A stretch of DNA of 64,000 bases from Chryseobacterium arachidis (GCF_900129245.1 NZ_FQUT01000001.1:186001-250000); one strand, 5' to 3'. Positions 34,868 to 43,841 are shown, counted from the stretch's first letter. The notes: generated by a model not told the origin, from the letters alone. Translations and numbers: made by a program.

Positions 34868-34875
34868 CAAAAATA
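34868..34875 (-). promoter_or_regulatory. -7 box of the riboswitch leader
   Basis: Minus-strand TATTTTTG matches TAnnTTTG, 50-odd bases before the aptamer. No clear -33 TTG. Confidence 0.4.
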
Positions 34876-34890
34876 ATGATTATTGACGAA

Positions 34891-35688
34891 TTATTCCGGA
34901 TTTTTATAAATGATCTGGCTTTCTGCCTTCCCTTGTTTTATCGTCCAGATGGTAGTGTATCTGTTTTCACCGGATCCGTTGGTCATATAAAGGAAAATAT
35001 GATCGTTGTCGATGGCTGTTACTCCAACATTTTCAAAATCCATCGTAGGCTGAAACATATTTTTAATGGCATCTCTCACAAAAACAGAACCCCTTCCCGG
35101 CTGTTGTACACGGACAGATTTAATCTCTGTTAAGCCTTCAGGAAGTTCTTTGCCGATTCCCCACGATTTTACCTTGTCGATTTTAACAATATTTCCTTCC
35201 GCATCTTTTTCCTGTTTTTTGATATGGGCGTAAGAAGGATAAACATCAATAATCACCTTTGTTCTCTGGTTCCCAGGAATTTTTGGGTTACTGTCGTCCG
35301 TGAAAATAATTGATTTTCCGTTTTTAGATTTTGATGGAGTGAATTTTGGTAACTGATCTACAAAAACTACGCGGTTTTTATTCACCATTCCTTCTTTGGT
35401 AATGCTGTCGTATCGTACGAAAGGTTTGTCGGTGTCATCTTTTTCAGGATATTTTATCCAGATCCATTCTGTTTCGCCTGGAGCAGGTTTTACATAAATA
35501 AATACATCACCTTTCTTCATGCGGATCTTATCCACAATTTTTCTGTAGTCATCTTTATGTACACGTACCATTGCATAGCCTTCTTCCGCTTTTACCACAC
35601 CAAAAGGTACCTTATTCTGTGCAAAAATCTGTGAAAAAGAAAAAAGACTGAAAACGGATGCATAAATCGCTTTATCGATGAAAGTCAT
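34891..35688 (-). CDS. Uncharacterised secreted protein
   Basis: A 265-residue protein with a signal peptide (SVFSLFSFSQIFAQ) and no recognised domain. Repeated short hydrophilic blocks include IWIKYPEKDDTDKPF, SKSKNGKSIIFTDD and IIDVYPSYAHIKKQE. The end, TTIWTIKQGKAESQIIYKNPE, is beta-rich. A TATCTTTG box lies 20 nt before its start (35709-35716). It follows the ABC ATPase gene by 32 bp on the same strand but seems to have its own promoter. Confidence 0.72.
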   Translation of the reverse strand: MTFIDKAIYASVFSLFSFSQIFAQNKVPFGVVKAEEGYAMVRVHKDDYRKIVDKIRMKKGDVFIYVKPAPGETEWIWIKYPEKDDTDKPFVRYDSITKEGMVNKNRVVFVDQLPKFTPSKSKNGKSIIFTDDSNPKIPGNQRTKVIIDVYPSYAHIKKQEKDAEGNIVKIDKVKSWGIGKELPEGLTEIKSVRVQQPGRGSVFVRDAIKNMFQPTMDFENVGVTAIDNDHIFLYMTNGSGENRYTTIWTIKQGKAESQIIYKNPE

Positions 35689-35720
35689 ATAAAAGAATGT
35701 TTATACTTCAAAGATATAAA

Positions 35721-36383
35721 TTAAATGCTTTTCGGAAGATAATTATACCTTTTCAATTCTGTTAAATCTTTTACTGGTTTCAGGTGAGTATCCGAAAGCA
35801 GATAAATTTCATCGGAAATATCCAGTACATCCTGATAGAGATGGTCTGAAATAATAATTCCTTTATCTGCAGACTGTTCCTTTATTATTCTTTTGAGCTC
35901 TGTCACAATTTTTGGGGAAAGGCTGTGAAAGGGCTCATCAAGAAAAATAAAATCTGATGATGAATAGATAATAAGCAAAGCTTCTACAAGCCTGAGCTCA
36001 CCACCGGATAATCTGTTGGGAGTTTCATTAATAAATGGTTGTACGAGGGTTAAATTTTTTAGTTTGCTGCCATTTTTCTGATCACAAAAAAGCGAAATTA
36101 AATGATCAACTTTTATATTTTTAGGAACAAAAGAATACTGCGGAAGGTAAGAAACCCTATTTTTCCGGTCTGACTGATTTTGTAAGATGATACTATTATA
36201 TCTTATATATGAGGTGTCACCTTTGAGTGTTCCGAAAATAATCTGAAAAAGAGTCGATTTTCCACAACCGTTTCTGCCCAGAATACCCATTGTTTTTCCG
36301 GTTTCACAACCTAAATAAACATCCTGTAAAATCTTTTTTTCACCAAAAGACTTTGTAATGCTGTCAACATGAAGTGTGCTCAT
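35721..36383 (-). CDS. ABC transporter ATP-binding protein
   Basis: A 220-residue nucleotide-binding subunit with Walker A GRNGCGKST (about 36-44), a Q-loop region YLPQYSF, signature RLSGGELRLVEA, Walker B FIFLDEPFH and H-loop IIISDHLYQD. ATG 36383 overlaps the stop of the upstream membrane-protein gene (ATGA), so the two are coupled; the longer ATG at 36437 is unlikely. No substrate-binding or larger permease gene lies nearby, so the small membrane protein may be the partner. Confidence 0.92.
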   Translation of the reverse strand: MSTLHVDSITKSFGEKKILQDVYLGCETGKTMGILGRNGCGKSTLFQIIFGTLKGDTSYIRYNSIILQNQSDRKNRVSYLPQYSFVPKNIKVDHLISLFCDQKNGSKLKNLTLVQPFINETPNRLSGGELRLVEALLIIYSSSDFIFLDEPFHSLSPKIVTELKRIIKEQSADKGIIISDHLYQDVLDISDEIYLLSDTHLKPVKDLTELKRYNYLPKSI

Positions 36384-36658
36384 AAGAATCGTGCAGTTAT
36401 CTTTACCAGTAATCCCAATAAGAAGGTGAAGATCCACAAAAACCGTTTTGAAAAACCAAAATGTGCATAAAAAAGATATTCGTTTCTGAGTCTTAATTCA
36501 TAGATAAGATAATGAAAGGAAGGAAGAAGTATAATAAAGCACAACCCGAAATTATCAAAGTTAAAACCCAACGAAAACATAAGCAAGACTGAAAAAAATA
36601 CTCCCGGAATGAGCAGTTTTCTGTAAAAGATCCATAATATTTTTAAATTCGTCAGCAT
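36380..36658 (-). CDS. Small membrane protein coupled to ABC ATPase
   Basis: A 92-residue, very hydrophobic protein with about three helices: LLIPGVFFSVLLMFSLGF, LCFIILLPSFHYLIYEL and FLWIFTFLLGLLVKI. The stop overlaps the ABC ATPase start by 4 bases, which fits a transmembrane partner of that ATPase, though it is much smaller than a usual permease. No family recognised. Confidence 0.75.
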   Translation of the reverse strand: MLTNLKILWIFYRKLLIPGVFFSVLLMFSLGFNFDNFGLCFIILLPSFHYLIYELRLRNEYLFYAHFGFSKRFLWIFTFLLGLLVKITARFL

Positions 36659-36680
36659 GGTTCAAAAATATGAATAAATA

Positions 36681-36713
36681 AAAAAAGAGTTCAGATGATC
36701 TGCACTCTTTTTT
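36681..36713 (-). terminator. Terminator after the mutS2/YcxB-like unit
   Basis: A stem of about 14 bp (AAAAAAGAGTTCAGA / TCTGCACTCTTTTTT, one mispair) lies just after the YcxB-like stop on the minus strand, with T-rich flank. Confidence 0.75.
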
Positions 36714-36721
36714 CTATGACT

Positions 36722-37210
36722 TTAATCTTTTCTTAATTTTGCTTTTACGTTATTTAGTCGAATTAAATTTCTCAGTTCCGAAACCTGACTCTTTGTAAAA
36801 TATTTCTTCGGAACCATATTCATGGTCGTTTTGCTTTGGTAAATCAAAAACCAGTCTTTATTTTCTCTGATCTTATGAACGGTATTCCATGAGAAGTCGC
36901 CATCGAAAGTTTCGCCTTTTATATGAATATTGTCTCCAGAAAAAGTATAGGTCATCTCTTTCTGAATTTTCTTATTGGAATAAAATGCATTTTTTACACG
37001 GAAGTAAGCACGAACCAACATAAATATTACGATAATCGCAAACCAGATTGATGCTGACCTGAATATATCGCTGGTCTCACGTTCTGCATTATAAAGATTT
37101 AAACCTAAGAATACCAGAATGATGAAAGAAAAGATAATAATTCTAGGTAATGAATTTTTAAGATTAAAATTCAAAAAATCTCCAAATGTTATGTAGGTCT
37201 TAACCGTCAT
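36722..37210 (-). CDS. YcxB-like membrane protein
   Basis: A 162-residue protein with two N-terminal helices (about 22-40 IIIFSFIILVFLGLNLY and 53-68 SIWFAIIVIFMLVR) and a cytosolic PH-like domain with MTYTFSGDNIHIKGE, the pattern of the YcxB family. It is 6 bp downstream of mutS2 and followed by a terminator. Function unknown. Confidence 0.8.
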   Translation of the reverse strand: MTVKTYITFGDFLNFNLKNSLPRIIIFSFIILVFLGLNLYNAERETSDIFRSASIWFAIIVIFMLVRAYFRVKNAFYSNKKIQKEMTYTFSGDNIHIKGETFDGDFSWNTVHKIRENKDWFLIYQSKTTMNMVPKKYFTKSQVSELRNLIRLNNVKAKLRKD

Positions 37211-37216
37211 TTTTTA

Positions 37217-39364
37217 TCAGATCCTTTCGAGTTCATCTGCATTAATCGTCGTTTTAAAGGTTCCGTAATTGACGGTCACCTTATTTCTCGAAATTTTTTC
37301 AATCGTACCGACACTTGTGCTTCCGGTAATCCGTACGCGCTGTCCTATTTTCATCCATACAGCACGGTCACTTTTACGTTTTTCCTCTATCTTTTCGTTG
37401 GTTTCGGTGATTTTTTCAATAACTTCTTCTTTTTTCAGCTGTTGGGTGATTTTTCTTTTTACCACCTGAAGCCTTTTGCTTTCATCTTTATCTGCTCCTA
37501 TTTTCCTGAACTTTTCCTGTTCCAGGATTTTCACAAAATCTTTTACAACATCTTTCCTGGATTTTCCTTTCACATAACTGTCGATAAACGATTCAATTTT
37601 GTTTCCGAACTGCAGTTTACGGTGCTCTTCTTCATACAATTTCTGGAAATTGAATAACTTTTGTTGAAGCTGCTCATTCAGTTTTTGCAGGTTATCTCGT
37701 TTATCTTCTACAGATTCTTTTCTTTCGGCAAGGTCGGTTTTCAGTTTTTCAACCTCATATTTTTCCTGTTGAAGTTTCACAATCGTTTTATCAAGGTTTA
37801 CAATATCATGTTCTACTTTTTTCTTCGCAGAATGAATGATAAATCTTGGAATTTTATTCTTTTCCGCCACCTCAAATGTGAATGAACTTCCGGCTTGTCC
37901 TACTTCCAGCTTGTACATTGGTTCCAGCGTTTCTTCATTAAAAAGCATGGCTGCATTCTGAGCATTGGGAAGTTGTTCTACGGCCAGCTTAATATTGGTG
38001 TAGTGCGTGGTAATGATGGCAAAACTTTTTTTGTCGTAGAAAAACTCAAAGAAGCTTTCTGCCAAAGCGCCACCCAATTCAGGATCAGAACCTGTACCAA
38101 ATTCATCAATTAATAAAAGCGTATTTGCATCGGCTTCACGGATAATTCCGCCCATTTTCTTTAATCTTGACGAATATGTTGAAAGATGATTTTCAATAGA
38201 TTGATTATCACCAATATCAGTCATTATTTTATCAAAGAAAAACATCTCAGATTTCGGGTGCGTAGGAACCAAAATTCCGCTCTGGATCATCAGTTGAAGC
38301 AATCCGACAGTTTTCAGCGTAATTGATTTTCCACCCGCATTCGGTCCGGAAATACAGATAATTCTGTTATGATCCGTTAAACTCAGTGTTTGCGGGAAAA
38401 TAGTTTTATTTTCTGCCTTATTTCTTAAAAACAATAAAGGATGAAAAGCATCTTTTACTCTTAACGTTTTATGACGGTTGATTTTCGGTAAAACTCCGTT
38501 GATTAATTCTGCAAATTTTGCTTTGGCTCTGGTTAAATCAAGATCAAAAATATAAATCTGATATCTCCAAAGCTGCGGTTGGAATTCTGCCAATTCTGCC
38601 GTTAATTTTCTAAGGATTTTATCAATTTCCTTCTTCTCTTCTTCCTCGCTTTCTTTTAGCTTGAAATAATGTTTCACCACAGAATCCGGCTGGATGTAAG
38701 TAATTGAACCTGTTTTTGAAAGTCCTAACACTCTTCCCGGAACTCTTTTCTTAAACCCTGATTTTACAGCTAAAACTCTCTGGTCATCAATAATTGTTTC
38801 GCGGATGTCATCCAAAAATTCGCTTTGTCCGTAATTGAACAAGGCACGGTTGAAATTTTCGGTAATTGCCTTTTTAGCGTGTTGAATTTCTGTTCTTAAA
38901 ACTTTCAGAATTGGAGAAGCTTCACTTTTTACTTCGCCAAAACGATTGAACACTTTATCAACTTTATCAATGATTTCTTTTTTAAATTCCAGGACCGCAG
39001 CATCTTCCATTAAAGTAGGGAAGGTTTCCGGCATGGTAGGGTAAAACTTCTGCAGTTTCCCGATTTGTTCCGTAAGCGTTTTGATTTTGATGAAAGCGGA
39101 ATTTTCCAGACGATAGTTTTCGATCAGCATAAGCTTCAGCTCACTTTCAATATCCTCATATTCATCAAACGGAATCGCATTTGAACTTTCAAAACTAGAC
39201 AGATATTCGGAAGTTTTTTTCAATGAAAGTTCTGCCTCGTCAATTTCCATCGGACGAAGTTGAAGAATTTTTTCTCTCGTTTTAGGCGAATACGCAAAAG
39301 GAGAAATTTCCGCGAGCAATTGCGGAAACTCTAATTCGTTTAAATCTTCTTTATTTATATACAC
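37217..39364 (-). CDS. mutS2: MutS2-type ATPase without Smr domain
   Basis: A 715-residue MutS2 protein. Helical lever domains (about 1-310) precede an ABC-type ATPase with Walker A GPNAGGKS, signature STYSSRLKKMGG, Walker B LLIDEFGTGSDPELGGAL and IITTHYTNIK. A coiled-coil (about 525-590) and a KOW-like end with IGQRVRITGSTSVGTIEK follow. MutS2 proteins of Firmicutes end in an Smr nuclease domain; here the protein stops after the KOW-like part. Start is GTG at 39364, with TAAATTTG only 4 nt before it. Role in recombination control or ribosome rescue is inference from the family. Confidence 0.93.
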   Translation of the reverse strand: MYINKEDLNELEFPQLLAEISPFAYSPKTREKILQLRPMEIDEAELSLKKTSEYLSSFESSNAIPFDEYEDIESELKLMLIENYRLENSAFIKIKTLTEQIGKLQKFYPTMPETFPTLMEDAAVLEFKKEIIDKVDKVFNRFGEVKSEASPILKVLRTEIQHAKKAITENFNRALFNYGQSEFLDDIRETIIDDQRVLAVKSGFKKRVPGRVLGLSKTGSITYIQPDSVVKHYFKLKESEEEEKKEIDKILRKLTAELAEFQPQLWRYQIYIFDLDLTRAKAKFAELINGVLPKINRHKTLRVKDAFHPLLFLRNKAENKTIFPQTLSLTDHNRIICISGPNAGGKSITLKTVGLLQLMIQSGILVPTHPKSEMFFFDKIMTDIGDNQSIENHLSTYSSRLKKMGGIIREADANTLLLIDEFGTGSDPELGGALAESFFEFFYDKKSFAIITTHYTNIKLAVEQLPNAQNAAMLFNEETLEPMYKLEVGQAGSSFTFEVAEKNKIPRFIIHSAKKKVEHDIVNLDKTIVKLQQEKYEVEKLKTDLAERKESVEDKRDNLQKLNEQLQQKLFNFQKLYEEEHRKLQFGNKIESFIDSYVKGKSRKDVVKDFVKILEQEKFRKIGADKDESKRLQVVKRKITQQLKKEEVIEKITETNEKIEEKRKSDRAVWMKIGQRVRITGSTSVGTIEKISRNKVTVNYGTFKTTINADELERI

Positions 39365-39368
39365 AGTG

Positions 39369-39376
39369 CAAATTTA
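39369..39376 (-). promoter_or_regulatory. -7 box 4 nt before the mutS2 GTG start
   Basis: Minus-strand TAAATTTG, CACT, GTG. Exact TAnnTTTG match; a leaderless candidate. No clear -33 TTG. Confidence 0.5.
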
Positions 39377-39427
39377 GTGAGAAAATGTGATTATTACGTA
39401 TATTTGAGATATTTACAAAAATTATTA

Positions 39428-40030
39428 ATGAAGATTGTATTATTTCTTTTACTTTTTTTAATTATTCCTTTTCGAGCTCAAACGAATTGGAATACTAAAA
39501 AATTTAAAGTAAAATCTTTTGAAATTAAAAGAGATAAATATGGTATTTATAATTATAAAAAAGGGAATTTATTAGTTAATAGTAGAGATGACGGAGAACA
39601 TTATTTTGAAGAAGTAAGAGAGCAAAATAAACTGAATTTTATTCGGATATATGCTTATGATAGAAAAGGAAATCTTCTAGGTGAATCATATAAATTTAAA
39701 AATTTGAATATAGACAAGGCTCTTGAATATAATAATGAAGGAGTGATTGTGAAGGAAATTGATTTTTCACAACCAAATTTTACTTTTTCAATATATCAGT
39801 TGATCGAGAAAGTAAAAAATGAATTCAATATTGATCTGAATAATAGTGTTGATTGGAAAATAGATATGCTTGTCAATAATCCGAAAAAAATATATGAATG
39901 GCTGGTTATAGGACATATTTTAAATAAAGAACAGCATTTGCGACATTTAAAAACTCTAAGATTTGATGGAGCAACAGGAAAATTTATGAGCATGGAAGAT
40001 GGATATTATGGTTTTAATGCAATAGAATAA
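39428..40030 (+). CDS. Uncharacterised secreted protein
   Basis: A 200-residue protein with a signal peptide (MKIVLFLLLFLIIPFRAQ). ATG 39428 is chosen because the upstream ATG at 39377 would put 17 non-signal residues in front. Beta-rich N-terminal part with YGIYNYKKGNLLVNS and a C-terminal LRFDGATGKFMSMEDG. The sequence is unusually AT-rich even for this genome. No domain recognised. It is divergent from mutS2 and 6 bp before the acetyltransferase gene. Confidence 0.68.
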   Translation: MKIVLFLLLFLIIPFRAQTNWNTKKFKVKSFEIKRDKYGIYNYKKGNLLVNSRDDGEHYFEEVREQNKLNFIRIYAYDRKGNLLGESYKFKNLNIDKALEYNNEGVIVKEIDFSQPNFTFSIYQLIEKVKNEFNIDLNNSVDWKIDMLVNNPKKIYEWLVIGHILNKEQHLRHLKTLRFDGATGKFMSMEDGYYGFNAIE

Positions 40031-40036
40031 AAAATT

Positions 40037-40540
40037 ATGAAACTAGAAACTGAAAGACTACAATTAAAAGCAATCAACGAAAGCCACGTAGAAGATATTT
40101 TTAAAATCCGAAGCAACGAAGTCATCAATCAATTTGTACAGAGAAATTCTCCGAAAAACAATTATGATGCGCTTCAGTTTATTTTAACCATTAAAGAGAG
40201 AACGCAAAATAATGAGACGTTTTATTGGGGAATTTCTTTAAAAGATCAACCTAATCTGATCGGAACGATTTGTCTGTGGAATTTTTCCGAAGATCAAAAA
40301 GAGGCAGAAGTAGGATATGAATTGTTACCGGATTATCATAGAAAAGGAATCATGTCGGAAGCTTTGGATGCCGTTTTAAATTTTGCTTTTAATGATTTAC
40401 ATTTGCATGAGATTTTGGCAATGACCAATAAATTCAACGAAAACTCGAAAGGTCTTCTTTTAAAACATAATTTTGTATTGGAAGAGGCAAGGAAGGATGA
40501 AGGATTTCCGGATAATTTGGTGTTTAGCTTAAAGAGATAA
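40037..40540 (+). CDS. RimJ/RimL-type GNAT acetyltransferase
   Basis: A 167-residue acetyltransferase with N-terminal LETERLQLKAI and the acetyl-CoA motif GYELLPDYHRKGIMSEAL. These are typical of the ribosomal-protein N-acetyltransferase-like group, whose substrates are diverse. Six bases separate it from the preceding gene. Confidence 0.9.
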   Translation: MKLETERLQLKAINESHVEDIFKIRSNEVINQFVQRNSPKNNYDALQFILTIKERTQNNETFYWGISLKDQPNLIGTICLWNFSEDQKEAEVGYELLPDYHRKGIMSEALDAVLNFAFNDLHLHEILAMTNKFNENSKGLLLKHNFVLEEARKDEGFPDNLVFSLKR

Positions 40541-40550
40541 TATTTCATTC

Positions 40551-40642
40551 GTCATGTCGACGGAAGGAGAAATCTATCTTTTTATTTTAATTGTTAAATT
40601 TGCTTATAAATCTTCATTTCGCCTTGCTGTATTCAAATGACA
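40551..40642. repeat. Degenerate REP-like palindrome
   Basis: GTCATGTCGACGGAAGGAG at one end and, inverted, ATTCAAATGACA at the other, resembling the GTCATTGCGAGG-type palindrome at 18711. A TAAATTTG sequence inside (40595-40602) might be a promoter box for ung. Confidence 0.4.
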
Positions 40643-40694
40643 GTCTGGCGTTAAAATTGAATTCTCAAATTAAATCATTTTCAAATTAAACAAA

Positions 40695-41336
40695 ATGACC
40701 TGGACAGAAATTCTAGCCCCTATAAAAAATACCGAATACTTTACCAACCTTTGGGAAAAAGTAAAGCAAGAATATGCAACAACAAAAGTTTTTCCACCGA
40801 AAAATCAGATTTTCAGAGCGTTGGAAATTACTCCTTTTGATGATATTGAAGTAGTTATTATCGGGCAAGATCCTTATCATAACGACTATCAGGCGAATGG
40901 TTTGTGCTTTTCTGTTTCCGAGCAGGTAGCCGCACCGCCTTCATTAAAAAATATTTTTATTGAATTAAAAGATGATCTGGGAGTAGTAAGAACTTCAAAA
41001 GAGCTGGACGATTGGGGAAAACAAGGCGTTTTATTGTTGAATGCAACTTTAACCGTTCGTGCCCACACTCCGAATTCCCACAAAGATCTGGGGTGGGAAA
41101 CATTTACCAATTATATCATCAAAGAAATTTCGGATAAAAAAGAAAATATAGTTTTTGTTCTATGGGGTGCTTTTGCACAGAAAAAAGCCGAATTCATCGA
41201 TCCGGCTAAGCATTTTATTTTAAAGTCCGCGCACCCTTCTCCGTTTTCTGTATACAGAGGGTTTTTCGGGAGCAAACCTTTTTCGAAAATTAATGAATAT
41301 CTGGTTTCAAAAGGGAAGAAACCTATTTCGTGGTAG
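40695..41336 (+). CDS. ung: Uracil-DNA glycosylase, family 1
   Basis: A 213-residue base-excision-repair enzyme that removes uracil from DNA. The water-activating motif GQDPYHN is at about 57-63 and the DNA-intercalation motif HPSPFSVYRGFFG at about 180-192. Length is a little under the usual 220-230 but all family motifs are intact. The 3' end overlaps the convergent lipoprotein gene by 14 bp. Confidence 0.97.
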   Translation: MTWTEILAPIKNTEYFTNLWEKVKQEYATTKVFPPKNQIFRALEITPFDDIEVVIIGQDPYHNDYQANGLCFSVSEQVAAPPSLKNIFIELKDDLGVVRTSKELDDWGKQGVLLLNATLTVRAHTPNSHKDLGWETFTNYIIKEISDKKENIVFVLWGAFAQKKAEFIDPAKHFILKSAHPSPFSVYRGFFGSKPFSKINEYLVSKGKKPISW

Positions 41337-41823
41337 ATTCACCACCTCCTTTTTTAATGGTAATTCCTATTTTATATTTTCCGTTTAATGCTTTGGCGCC
41401 TGCTTCTGCTTCAGGATAAGGCTGAACATCGGTAAGAGAAATTGTATAGCCGTTGAATTCTGCAGACTGATGGTAATTTCTACTCTTATTATCCGTGCTT
41501 GCAAGATTTAAAGTCACGGGCCGGGTTGCAGTACCCATTACTTCAACCTGTGCCACGGCAACTCCCGCCCAAATACAGTTAACATCTTTCGGGCAGCGAC
41601 TGTCTTCAGAAATTCCTTTGAAGGTTACATTCATCTGATATTCCTTCAGAAATCTGTTTTCTCCTTCGCTGAAATACATGATTTTTCCATCTTGGTTCGA
41701 CACTTTTACTTCTTTTGTTGTTGGATCAATATTGGTTTTAGCTGTGTTTTTTGTTTCTTTCTGAGCATTACAGTTGACTAATGATAGTAGGCCTAAACTG
41801 AATATAATGGATTTATAAAGCAT
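41323..41823 (-). CDS. Uncharacterised lipoprotein
   Basis: A 166-residue protein with lipobox LGLLSLVNC (Cys19), a Lys/Thr-rich linker and a small beta-rich domain containing a Cys pair in SRCPKDVNCIWAG, a recognisable motif of short Bacteroidota lipoproteins. Function unknown. The gene ends inside the 3' end of ung, and lies 9 bases after the DUF456 gene on the same strand. Confidence 0.82.
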   Translation of the reverse strand: MLYKSIIFSLGLLSLVNCNAQKETKNTAKTNIDPTTKEVKVSNQDGKIMYFSEGENRFLKEYQMNVTFKGISEDSRCPKDVNCIWAGVAVAQVEVMGTATRPVTLNLASTDNKSRNYHQSAEFNGYTISLTDVQPYPEAEAGAKALNGKYKIGITIKKGGGESTTK

Positions 41824-41832
41824 GATTTTCTT

Positions 41833-42330
41833 TTAAATAATATTAAGCATATCCAATACTACTACCAAAAACATTGCCACACCTACCACAAAGCTGAAAC
41901 CGGTTCCGTAAATGAATCCAATGAAAGCTCCTTTTGTAGATTTTAAAGCCTTGTTCATGTCTTTACTGTCATGAAGAAGTTCGCCGATAAAAACTCCGGC
42001 AAACATTCCGATCAAAAATCCTAAAGGAATTGGTAAAAACATTCCGACGATCATCCCGATCACAGATCCGATGCTTCCCCATCTTGTTCCGCCATATTTC
42101 TGATTGGTTTTGGCAGGAATAACATAACTTAAAACCGCTGAAATGGCAGTGAGAATCCCAAAAGCCCAGACATAGATCATCGATAGATCAGAATCTGTAC
42201 CGAATTTATAAATCAAAAGTCCGCAGATGCTTAGTAGCAATCCCGGCAGAATAGGTAAAAACGTCCCTAAAATTCCCAGGAATAATAGGATAAGACTAAG
42301 GATATTGATTAAGGTGGTGTCTAAATTCAT
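41833..42330 (-). CDS. DUF456-family membrane protein
   Basis: A 165-residue protein with about four to five helices: ILSLILLFLGILGTFLPILPG, MIYVWAFGILTAISAVL, VIGMIVGMFLPIPLGFLIG and FIYGTGFSFVVGVAMFLVV. Gly-rich helices such as these are typical of DUF456. ATG 42330 is preferred: the longer ORF from 42381 would start inside the terminator of the gene upstream. Confidence 0.88.
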   Translation of the reverse strand: MNLDTTLINILSLILLFLGILGTFLPILPGLLLSICGLLIYKFGTDSDLSMIYVWAFGILTAISAVLSYVIPAKTNQKYGGTRWGSIGSVIGMIVGMFLPIPLGFLIGMFAGVFIGELLHDSKDMNKALKSTKGAFIGFIYGTGFSFVVGVAMFLVVVLDMLNII

Positions 42331-42351
42331 AGTTAAAATTATACATGCAAG

Positions 42352-42384
42352 ATATAAAAAAAGTGGCTTTGTAAGAGCCACTTC
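42352..42384 (-). terminator. Terminator after the ThuA-like lipoprotein gene
   Basis: Stem AAGTGGCT / AGCCACTT with a 7-nt loop; on the minus strand it is followed by a T-run. Confidence 0.85.
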
Positions 42385-42405
42385 ATGTTTAAAAACTAAA
42401 GTTAT

Positions 42406-43581
42406 TTATAGGTTTAAGATAACATATTGAAGGATTCCCGCAGCATTCCCGATGTTTCCGGAAGCATGATTATGGAAGCTCGTGTAATAGATGTAGCCGC
42501 TGTTGGAAGATCCTGAACAAGGTCCTACCGTTGCTCCGAGAGCGACAAGATAAGGAACCAGTACCTGAGGTACAGAAATACTGATCTGAATATTTCCGGG
42601 AAGAGTAATACAAACCGTTGTAAACGTTGTGTTCGGGGCATTTCCTACCGGAGTATTCGGAACTCCTGTTGCTGTAAAATGATTGGTTCTTATCATTAGA
42701 GGATTATTCGACATATCTTTCACTAAAACTTCCCAATAAGTCGGGTCATAATTTGTGATTTTCTGCCACACTCCCAAGTCAAAGTCAATATTAAGCGTAT
42801 TAAATCCTAAAGCAGCAGCAAGTCCTGCATTGCTTACCGTAGCCGGAATAATGCCTGAGCTTCCCTGGTTTAGAGAACATAGTTTCGCGTCCGGAACAAA
42901 CCCTCCCGCAGGTGCGCAGGCTGAAGTATTGTCTGTACCTCCTACCAAATAGGCAACATCCCAATCGGAAGCATAGATACTTCCTCCGTTAGCCACAAAA
43001 GTTGCTAAGTTGGCATCAATAGCGGGATAAAGAGCTTGGTGGATAAGATATTTTCTGGAACCGCAATTCAGGAAAATAATGTCGTACTGCGATATAGTCG
43101 TTAAGTTGGCAAGATCATTATTGGTAATTTCTGTGGCCGTATATCCTAAAGACTGGATAATGTCCTCAATTTGATCGTAAGTTCCTTTTACATAAGCAAT
43201 TTTTGCTACCTGATTCAGCTTTGTCTGGCTCGCATCAAGAGCTAATGTTTCATTATCTTTTACCTGAGCAGAGATTTCTGTACGGAAATTACTACCATTA
43301 CCGGTCTGAATATGAATGGTATGATTACCGACCGGAGCTTCCAGTGAGAAATTACCTTCGGCATCAGAAGTTGTATAGTAGATTTTGTATTTTTCATCAA
43401 ACGTAAACACTGAGGCTCCACCGATAGGTTTGGTGCCGTTTTGTGACATGACCTTTCCGGTAAGCTTTCCTGTTTTTACCGCTGTAGAACCGGGATCGGA
43501 AACTGTTGCAGATTCATCTCCTCTACAATTAATGAAAAGTGTAAAGATGCACAACAAAATAAATAAGTAGTGTTTTTTCAT
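42406..43581 (-). CDS. Lipoprotein with carboxypeptidase-regulatory-like and ThuA-like domains
   Basis: A 391-residue protein with lipobox FTLFINC (Cys19). Residues about 38-115 form a CarboxypepD-reg/transthyretin-like domain (GKLTGKVMSQNGTKPIGGA). The rest has a Rossmann-like pattern (VAKIAYVKGTYDQIEDII, YDIIFLNCGSR, FVANGGSIYASDWD) resembling ThuA/class-I amidotransferase-like folds, but no catalytic Cys nucleophile is obvious. The end, YIYYTSFHNHASGN, fits the same fold. Function unknown. Confidence 0.72.
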   Translation of the reverse strand: MKKHYLFILLCIFTLFINCRGDESATVSDPGSTAVKTGKLTGKVMSQNGTKPIGGASVFTFDEKYKIYYTTSDAEGNFSLEAPVGNHTIHIQTGNGSNFRTEISAQVKDNETLALDASQTKLNQVAKIAYVKGTYDQIEDIIQSLGYTATEITNNDLANLTTISQYDIIFLNCGSRKYLIHQALYPAIDANLATFVANGGSIYASDWDVAYLVGGTDNTSACAPAGGFVPDAKLCSLNQGSSGIIPATVSNAGLAAALGFNTLNIDFDLGVWQKITNYDPTYWEVLVKDMSNNPLMIRTNHFTATGVPNTPVGNAPNTTFTTVCITLPGNIQISISVPQVLVPYLVALGATVGPCSGSSNSGYIYYTSFHNHASGNIGNAAGILQYVILNL

Positions 43582-43828
43582 ATTTAATTGATTTTGATTT
43601 GTTTAGTTTTAACCAAATTTAAAAAATAAATAAATATAAAACACTTAAATGTGATTATTTTTATTAATGATTTATCTTATTTAAAGATTGGTAATGAATG
43701 ATTTAATTTGTTGATGAGGGTTTCAGAAGATTTAATGCTTGTAAAATTATCTTTAAAAAATACGGAAAAATCATTTTGGGATAAAAATTGCTGGAAAAGT
43801 TTTTAATTAAAATCATCCTTAATTTTCA

Positions 43829-43836
43829 TAAATTTG
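43829..43836 (+). promoter_or_regulatory. -7 box 5 nt before the mscS-like start
   Basis: TAAATTTG, CTGTA, ATG. Exact TAnnTTTG match. This placement also argues for the ATG at 43842 as start. Confidence 0.5.
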
Positions 43837-43841
43837 CTGTA

